This document shows, piece after piece, positions 58,758-64,000 of a stretch of DNA of 64,000 nucleotides; the first letter of the stretch is position 1, and each line of letters begins with the position of its first letter. The notes under the pieces are model-generated. The model had not been told where the DNA came from. It saw nothing but the letters and a program-made list of their open reading frames with translations, and ran no database searches. The stretch comes from Actinoallomurus soli (GTDB taxonomy: Bacteria > Actinomycetota > Actinomycetes > Streptosporangiales > Streptosporangiaceae). Both the position numbers and the translations under genes were made by a program. Where the stretch lies: positions 1-64,000 of the forward strand of contig NZ_JAMXMV010000007.1 in assembly GCF_024055715.1 (NCBI RefSeq), in the 5' to 3' direction.

Positions 58758-59660
58758 TCACCGGGGGCGGATCAGGGTGGAGACCTGGGCCGTGTCGTCG
58801 TCGGGGACCGGGTCGGGCACGCCGCCGACCGCCGCGATCCGGCTCCGGGCGACGAGCTCACCACGGGCGTCCGGCGGCACCCGGACATCGAACCGCGCGG
58901 CCAGCGACCGGCCGGGTTCGAGCCGGCGCACCACCAGCGCGGTCTCACGGGCGCCGGTGTACCCGTCGACGCCCGTGGGCAGCCACGCCCCGGTCCGTAC
59001 GGTGCCGGGCGGCAGCACGCTGCGCACCGTGATCGGGCCGGGAGTGCCGGGCCCGTGGTTGGTCAGCCGCACCGAGTACGAGAGACGGCCGCCGGGCCGG
59101 ACGGTGGGCGGCGCGACGATGGACAACTCCAGGTCGGCCGGGCGCGCCGGCCCCTCACCGGAGGGCCGGTCGGCCGGGCGCGGCGAGGACCGGTCGGACG
59201 GATGCGGTGAGGACCGGTCGGCCGGGTGGTCCGGCGGAGTCTCCGCCGGACCACCCGTTGGGAGCTCGGCCGGGGACGGAGACGGCTCGCCGGCCGGATC
59301 CGGCGCCGGCGCGGGCGGGTGCTCGGCGGGGCGGTCCTCGCCGAGCGGCGCGCGCCGGCCTGGACCCTCGCGCACCGGCCGGCGGTACGGGGCCGTGAGC
59401 GGGCCGTGGATCATCGTCTGGGCCTGCGGGGCCGGTCGCGGTGTCCGGCCGGGAGAGGACGCGGCGGTCCTGCGGACGGCCCGGTGGTCCGGCTCGGGCC
59501 CGTCCGTGAACGTCCCCGGAAAGCGGTGCCCGACGCGTGCCCAGGGCACGTACCGGGCCGGCAGTCCCCCGGCGGGCCGCCCGTCGTGCCGGGACGCCAG
59601 GGCGGCCAGCACCGGCAGGCCCACCGCGATGCCCGCCATCGCGGTCAGCGCGTGTTTCAC
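58758..59660 (-). CDS. Exported DUF11-like protein with proline-rich linker
   Basis: About 300 residues. An N-terminal hydrophobic segment (LTAMAGIAVGLPVLAALAS) acts as signal or anchor. A long Pro/Ala/Arg-rich disordered region with repeated PADRSSPRPSD-like units follows. The last ~120 residues are a DUF11 beta-sandwich (ELSIVAPPTVRPGGRLSYSV, TNHGPGTPGPITVRSVLPPG). DUF11 domains occur in cell-surface and adhesive proteins. GTG 59660 has GGGGGCG 8 bases upstream; GTG 59681 is possible. Confidence 0.75.
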   Translation of the reverse strand: MKHALTAMAGIAVGLPVLAALASRHDGRPAGGLPARYVPWARVGHRFPGTFTDGPEPDHRAVRRTAASSPGRTPRPAPQAQTMIHGPLTAPYRRPVREGPGRRAPLGEDRPAEHPPAPAPDPAGEPSPSPAELPTGGPAETPPDHPADRSSPHPSDRSSPRPADRPSGEGPARPADLELSIVAPPTVRPGGRLSYSVRLTNHGPGTPGPITVRSVLPPGTVRTGAWLPTGVDGYTGARETALVVRRLEPGRSLAARFDVRVPPDARGELVARSRIAAVGGVPDPVPDDDTAQVSTLIRPR

Positions 59661-59740
59661 AGTGATCGCCCCCGAAATCACGGCACACCCGGGACCGTAT
59701 CGCCGTCGCCTTCTGAGGCCGGTAAACCTCGCGCCAAGTG

Positions 59741-60628
59741 TCAGGCCGGATCGGCGATCACGTTGAGCGCGCCGGGCAGCACGCGCGCCGTCGCCGGCAG
59801 GTCGCCCAGCAGTTCGCCGTCGGCGCCGTACGGGATGTCCCGGTCGGCCTCGACGCGCACCTCCCGGCCCCGCAGCACCTCGACCACCGGCCGGTGGACG
59901 TGCGTGCCCTTGGGGAGCTCCCGCATGACGGCGAAGAACAGCCGCTTCGGCGCGTGCCGGATGATGACGACGTCGAGGAGCCCGTCGTCGACCGCCGCGT
60001 CGGGCGCGATGTGCAGGCCGTAGCCGTAGAACCCGGAGTTCGCGACGACGACGGTGTAGCCGCGCTCCTCGTGGAGCTCGCCGTCGACGGTGACGCGGTA
60101 GGAGACCGGCCGCCAGGTCGCGATGGCGCGCAGCGGGCCGAGGTAGTACGCGAGCGATCCGGGCAGGCGGGTGAGGCGGTTGATGTGGACGTTCGCCACG
60201 GAGTCGACCCCGGCGTACACGCTGCCCGCGACGACGCGCGACCCGCCGTCCGGGGTGGTCACCTCGATGGCGTCGATCCGTCTCGGCTCGGCCTCCAGGA
60301 GCAGGGCGGCGAGCCGGTCCGGCTCCTCCGGCAGGCCGAGCTGGCGGGCGAAGTCGTTGCCCCGGCCCGCCGGCAGGATGCCGAGCACGCCGTCCGTGCC
60401 GGCGAGGGCCCCGGCCAGCCCGCCGACCATGCCGTCACCGCCCGCGGCGACGACCGTGTGGCCCTTGTCCGCCGCGGTCCGCGCGAGCTCGGCCGCGTGC
60501 TCGAGGCTGCGGCTGTACTCCACGGTCATCTCCGCGCCGGCCTCGCGCAGCAGCCGCGCGAGCGGGATGAGCCGGGCGGCCGCGTCGCCGCCCGCGGCGG
60601 GGTTCACCACGGCGGTGAACGAACGCAT
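59741..60628 (-). CDS. Diacylglycerol kinase-like lipid kinase
   Basis: A 295-residue member of the DAGK_cat/NAD-kinase-like superfamily. The nucleotide motif is VVAAGGDGMVGGLAGAL, the conserved GNDFAR follows in LPAGRGNDFARQLGL, and the C-terminal barrel is VVVANSGFYGYGLHIAP, then ADRDIPYGADGELLGDLP. It phosphorylates diacylglycerol or a related lipid (sphingoid base, undecaprenol) at the inner membrane. ATG 60628 has AAGAAGG 9 bases upstream; GTG 60637 is an alternative. It is downstream of the FAD-linked oxidase, 96 bases away. Confidence 0.9.
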   Translation of the reverse strand: MRSFTAVVNPAAGGDAAARLIPLARLLREAGAEMTVEYSRSLEHAAELARTAADKGHTVVAAGGDGMVGGLAGALAGTDGVLGILPAGRGNDFARQLGLPEEPDRLAALLLEAEPRRIDAIEVTTPDGGSRVVAGSVYAGVDSVANVHINRLTRLPGSLAYYLGPLRAIATWRPVSYRVTVDGELHEERGYTVVVANSGFYGYGLHIAPDAAVDDGLLDVVIIRHAPKRLFFAVMRELPKGTHVHRPVVEVLRGREVRVEADRDIPYGADGELLGDLPATARVLPGALNVIADPA

Positions 60629-60724
60629 CCTGAGCACCCTTCTTCCAGTACCGCGAGTCCGGCCCCGCTTGTGCCGGCCGCGCCCTCGGCCGGATCGTAC
60701 GGGTCCTCCGCCGGATCGTACGGG

Positions 60725-62302
60725 TCATCGGCCCGCGGGCGGGACGAGCACGCCGGGGTTGAGGATGCCGGCGGGGTCGAGCCGGTCCTTGACCGCGCGC
60801 AGGACGTCGACGCCGAGCGGGCCGATCTCACGGGCGAGCCAGGCGCGGTGGTCGGTGCCGACGCCGTGGTGATGGGTGATGGTTCCGCCGGCCTCGACGA
60901 TCGCGTCGTTCACGGCGGCCTTCGCGCGCCGCCACCGCCCGACGGGATCGTCGCCCTGGGCGGTGACCACGGTGAAGTACAGCGAGGCCCCGTCCCGGTA
61001 GACGTGCGAGATGTGGCACATGACCAGGGACGACGGCAGCTCGCGCGACAGCGTCTGCCGGACGGCGTCGGCGAGACGCGGCAGCGCCGACCAGAAGCCG
61101 GCGGTCTCCAGCGTCTCGGCGAAGGCGCCGACGTCGAGGAGGGCGTCGCGGAGGTACGGCGCGGAGAACCGCCCCGCGGCCCAGCTCTCCCCGGGCGCGT
61201 CGCCGAGCGGATCCCCGCCGTGCGCGGTCAGGACGGCGTGCGCGCCCGCACGGCGCGCCGCCACGTCGTCCGGGCCGCCCTCGTACCCGCAGACCGCCAG
61301 GCAGCCGCCACCGTGCGTTCCGCCGAGCTCGCCGGGCCGGGCCAGGCCGATCACCGTCTCGGTCTCGTCGGACAGCCGGAGCACGGTCGGCATCGGCCCG
61401 TCCTGGGCCAGGGCCCGCACCGCGGCGGCGCCCTCCGCGAACGTCGGGAACCGCCAGCCCTCGTACCGGCGCGCCTCCGGCAGGGGACGGATCCGTACGG
61501 TCACGTCCGTGATCACGCCGAAGGCGCCCTCGGAGCCGAGCACCAGCTCCCGCAGGTCGGGGCCTGCCGCGGACTTCGGGGCCCGGCCGAGCGTCAGGGT
61601 GCCGCGAGGCGTGGCGACGGTCAGCCCGGCCACCATCTCGTCGAACCGGCCGTAGCCCGCCGACGCCTGGCCGGAGGACCGCGTGGCGGCGAACCCGCCG
61701 ATCGTCGCCCATTCGTACGACTGGGGGTAGTGGCCGAGCGTGAAGCCGCGCTCGGCCAGCAGGCCCTCGGCGCGCGGGGCGCGCAGGCCGGCCTGGAGGG
61801 TCGCGGTCCGCGCGACGGTGTCGAGCGCGGTGACCCGGTCCAGGCGCCGCAGGTCGAGGGCCACCACGCCGGCGAACCCCTCCCCCGCCGCGGCGAGACC
61901 GCCGACGACCGACGTCCCGCCGCCGAAGGGGACGACCGCGACGCGCTCGCGCGAACACCGGTCCAGGACGGCCAGGACCTGCTCGTGGCCGGCGGGGAGC
62001 ACGACGGCGTCCGGGGCCGCGCCCGCGTCGCCCGCGCGGATGCGCAGCAGGTCCGGCGTGGACTTGCCGCGGGTGTGCCGGATCCGCGTCTCGTCGTCGG
62101 TCAGCACCGCGTCGGGGCCCACGATCTCCGCCAGCGCCCGCACGGCGGGGGCCGGCGCGGGCGGCGCCACCTCCGCGAGCGGCACCGGCGGGACGGGGTC
62201 CGGCCGGACGCCGAGCAGCTCCCGCAGCAGCCCCACGACGGAGTCGGGCAGCGGGGCGGCCCGGTCCGGATCGCCCCAGCCGTTCCAGCGCATCGTCGGC
62301 AC
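60725..62302 (-). CDS. FAD-linked oxidase, alkyldihydroxyacetonephosphate synthase-like
   Basis: A 525-residue flavoenzyme of the VAO/PCMH (FAD_binding_4) family. The FAD loop is AVVPFGGGTSVVGGL, followed by ATIGGFAATRSSGQASAGYG, the typical AGPS/glycolate-oxidase block, and FGVITDVTVRIRPLPEARRY. The C-terminal HHHGVGTDHRAWLAREIG contains the Tyr/His active-site region of AGPS-like proteins. It could act in ether-lipid precursor synthesis or oxidise a 2-hydroxyacid. The GTG at 62302 has GGGAGGGG upstream. It is divergent from the TetR gene. Confidence 0.88.
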   Translation of the reverse strand: MPTMRWNGWGDPDRAAPLPDSVVGLLRELLGVRPDPVPPVPLAEVAPPAPAPAVRALAEIVGPDAVLTDDETRIRHTRGKSTPDLLRIRAGDAGAAPDAVVLPAGHEQVLAVLDRCSRERVAVVPFGGGTSVVGGLAAAGEGFAGVVALDLRRLDRVTALDTVARTATLQAGLRAPRAEGLLAERGFTLGHYPQSYEWATIGGFAATRSSGQASAGYGRFDEMVAGLTVATPRGTLTLGRAPKSAAGPDLRELVLGSEGAFGVITDVTVRIRPLPEARRYEGWRFPTFAEGAAAVRALAQDGPMPTVLRLSDETETVIGLARPGELGGTHGGGCLAVCGYEGGPDDVAARRAGAHAVLTAHGGDPLGDAPGESWAAGRFSAPYLRDALLDVGAFAETLETAGFWSALPRLADAVRQTLSRELPSSLVMCHISHVYRDGASLYFTVVTAQGDDPVGRWRRAKAAVNDAIVEAGGTITHHHGVGTDHRAWLAREIGPLGVDVLRAVKDRLDPAGILNPGVLVPPAGR

Positions 62303-62334
62303 GGCCCCTCCCTTCCTGCGAACTCTGAGGGGAT

Positions 62335-62348
62335 TTACACTGTTACAC
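62335..62348. promoter_or_regulatory. TTACAC direct repeat and -10 box before the TetR gene
   Basis: TTACAC occurs at 62335-62340 and 62343-62348, separated by two bases. TACACT (62336-62341) acts as a -10 box 7 bases before the TetR ATG, so a regulator bound to the repeats would block it. It may also control the divergent oxidase gene. Confidence 0.45.
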
Positions 62349-62933
62349 ATGACGTCCATTCGTCACAAGAAGGACGCGATGCTCGACGCCGCCCGTGACT
62401 GCGTCCTCGCCGTCGGAGTACGGCGCACGACGCTCACCGACGTCGCGCGGCGCGCCGGCGTTTCCCGCATGACGATCTACCGGCGCTGGCCGGACGTGCG
62501 CACCCTCGTCGCCGACCTGATGACCCGTGAGTGGGCGAGCGTCGTCGCCCGCGTCACCCCGCCCGCCGACGGCGCGCCGGTCCGGCCGCAGGCGGTCGAG
62601 GCGCTCGTCGCGGGCGTGGCCGCGCTCCGCGGGCACCCGCTGTTCCACAAGATCCTGGAGGTCGACCCCGAGGTCCTCCTGCCGTACCTCCTGCAGCGGC
62701 GCGGCACCACCCAGGACGCCATGCTGCGCGCCTTCGAGAAGACCCTGCGCGCCGGGCACCGCGATGGCACCATCCGCGCCGGCGACCCCGCACGGCAGGC
62801 CCGCGCCGTCCTGCTCATCGTGCAGTCCTTCGCCATGTCCGGGCACATCGTCGCCGACGGCGCCCCGGCCCTGTCGCCGCAGGCCTTCGACGACGAGCTG
62901 CGGCAGATCCTCGACCGGTACCTCGCGCCATGA
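62349..62933 (+). CDS. TetR-family transcriptional regulator
   Basis: A 194-residue regulator with the HTH RTTLTDVARRAGVSRMTIYRRW near residues 25-46 and a ligand-binding C-terminal domain (VEALVAGVAALRGHPLFHKIL). The start is leaderless. It is coupled (ATGA overlap) to the glycerol-3-phosphate dehydrogenase gene and faces the oxidase gene, so it probably controls the glycerolipid set by sensing a lipid or acyl-type ligand. Confidence 0.92.
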   Translation: MTSIRHKKDAMLDAARDCVLAVGVRRTTLTDVARRAGVSRMTIYRRWPDVRTLVADLMTREWASVVARVTPPADGAPVRPQAVEALVAGVAALRGHPLFHKILEVDPEVLLPYLLQRRGTTQDAMLRAFEKTLRAGHRDGTIRAGDPARQARAVLLIVQSFAMSGHIVADGAPALSPQAFDDELRQILDRYLAP

Positions 62934-64000
62934 CGGCCTCGACCTCCTCGCTGAACGCCGCCCGGCGGACCCGCGACCTGGCCGCGCTCAGCGCCGGCGA
63001 GGTCGTCGACGTCCTGGTCGTCGGGCTCGGGGCGACCGGAGCCGGCGTCGCCCTCGACGCGGCCTCCCGCGGCCTGTCGGTCGCCGCCGTCGACGCGCAC
63101 GACCTCGCCTTCGGCACCTCCCGGTGGAGCTCGAAGCTCGTGCACGGCGGCCTTCGGTACCTGGCCTCCGGGCAGCTCGGCATCGCCCACGAGAGCGCGG
63201 TCGAGCGCGGCGTGCTCATGGCGCGCACCGCCCCGCACCTCGTGCACGCCCTGCCGTTCGTGCTGCCGCTCACGCCGCTGGTCTCCGGTTCGGCGGCGAC
63301 CCTGTCCATGGCCGGGGTGCGGGCCGGCGACCTGCTCCGGCTCAGCGCGCGCACGCGCCGCGCGGTCCTCCCCCGCCCGCGCCGGCTGTCCGCCGTGGAG
63401 ACGCTGCGGCTGGTGCCCGCGCTGCGCTCGTACGGGCTGCGCGGCGGCATCCTGTCCTGGGACGGCCAGCTCGCCGACGACGCCCGCCTGGTGACGGCGA
63501 TCGCGCGGACGGCGGCCGCGCACGGCGCCCGGATCATCACCCGCTGCCGGGCCCTCGCCCTGCGCGGCGACGGCGCGGACGTACGGGACGAGGCGACCGG
63601 GGCGGAGCACGTCATCCGGGCCCGCGCCGTGATCAACGCGACCGGGGTGTGGGCCGGGGAGCTCGCCGACGGCGTACGGCTGCGCCCCTCCCGCGGCACC
63701 CACCTCGTGCTGCGGGCCGAGACGCTCGGCGCGCCGCTCGCCGGGCTGCACCTGCCCGTTCCGGGGACGACCGGGCGGTTCGCCCTCGTCCTGCCCCAGG
63801 ACGACGGCCGGGTCTACGTCGGGCTGACGGACGAGCCCGCGGACGCCCCGATCCCGGACGTGCCGCGGCCGACGGAGGCCGAGATCGGATTCCTGCTCGA
63901 CATCGTCGACTCGGCGCTCGAGGTCCCCGTGCGCCGCGCCGACGTCGTGGGCGCGTTCGCCGGGCTGCGCCCGCTGCTCGCCGGTCCCGGCGGCCGCACC
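62930..64000 (+). CDS. glpD: FAD-dependent glycerol-3-phosphate dehydrogenase (3' end beyond window)
   Basis: The frame is open from ATG 62930 to the window edge (357 codons seen). FAD motif VVGLGATGAGVALDAASRG, then AFGTSRWSSKLVHGGLRYL (the GlpD substrate-binding block) and RARAVINATGVWA. It oxidises glycerol 3-phosphate to dihydroxyacetone phosphate, passing electrons to quinone. It overlaps the TetR stop by 4 bases. With the AGPS-like oxidase and the lipid kinase nearby, it fits a glycerol/ether-lipid module. Confidence 0.9.
   Translation, partial: MTASTSSLNAARRTRDLAALSAGEVVDVLVVGLGATGAGVALDAASRGLSVAAVDAHDLAFGTSRWSSKLVHGGLRYLASGQLGIAHESAVERGVLMARTAPHLVHALPFVLPLTPLVSGSAATLSMAGVRAGDLLRLSARTRRAVLPRPRRLSAVETLRLVPALRSYGLRGGILSWDGQLADDARLVTAIARTAAAHGARIITRCRALALRGDGADVRDEATGAEHVIRARAVINATGVWAGELADGVRLRPSRGTHLVLRAETLGAPLAGLHLPVPGTTGRFALVLPQDDGRVYVGLTDEPADAPIPDVPRPTEAEIGFLLDIVDSALEVPVRRADVVGAFAGLRPLLAGPGGRT

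Overview
The window is about 64 kb of very GC-rich DNA that looks like the chromosome of a filamentous actinomycete. Codon third positions are almost all G or C and GTG/TTG starts are common. Lineage markers include a complete 'conservon' signalling operon, a DUF397 gene, a LytR-CpsA-Psr protein, tandem clpP genes, Ser/Thr kinases fused to WD40 propellers, and many -10 boxes placed 6-8 bases upstream of a start codon, as in leaderless actinobacterial transcripts. Streptosporangiales (an Actinomadura-like genome) is a reasonable guess, but this is inference from gene content. No rRNA, tRNA, CRISPR array, prophage or insertion sequence was recognised.

Layout. 1-5.2 kb: housekeeping and stress genes, namely the 5' part of a citrate synthase-like gene with an in-frame tandem repeat, ogt, a short-chain dehydrogenase, a small membrane protein, a SLOG-fold protein, glutathione peroxidase, a DUF72 protein and a 52-residue membrane protein. 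5.4-9.4 kb: two tandem paralogous Ser/Thr kinases with WD40 domains. 9.6-14.5 kb: an LCP cell-wall ligase, a small protein, and a Tat-exported TolB-propeller/amidohydrolase. 14.6-17.6 kb: a tryptophan halogenase, a flavin reductase and a LysE exporter. 17.6-21.2 kb: a 1175-residue protein with three AAA+ domains. 21.3-23.0 kb: an antitoxin-like Phd/YefM regulator divergent from a clpP pair, with TGTACA-type operator sites between them. 23.1-28.3 kb: methyltransferase, thioredoxin reductase-like protein, XRE-cupin regulator, NmrA-like reductase, LysR regulator, and a decayed DUF5753/DUF397 locus coupled to a GNAT acetyltransferase.

28.4-39 kb is a sugar island. Two secreted GH31 glycosidases that are close tandem paralogues face a LacI-regulated ABC importer operon (lacI, ATPase, permease, lipoprotein). 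The likely logic is extracellular hydrolysis of an alpha-linked glycan followed by uptake. 39.1-44.4 kb: an SGNH hydrolase and the conservon (histidine kinase, roadblock, DUF742, GTPase).

45.1-53.3 kb is the most unusual block. It is a single-direction operon with a NitT/TauT-type ABC importer (binding lipoprotein, two permeases, ATPase), two different thiamine-diphosphate enzymes (one with every benzoylformate-decarboxylase catalytic residue) and an FAD aromatic monooxygenase. It reads as uptake and dismantling of an unidentified, probably aromatic 2-oxo acid or a precursor of one.

53.4-64 kb: a PolA-type polymerase, several membrane and exported proteins (DUF4234, metallophosphoesterase, YccF, DUF11), and a glycerolipid group (diacylglycerol kinase-like protein, FAD-linked oxidase, TetR regulator, and a glycerol-3-phosphate dehydrogenase cut by the window end).
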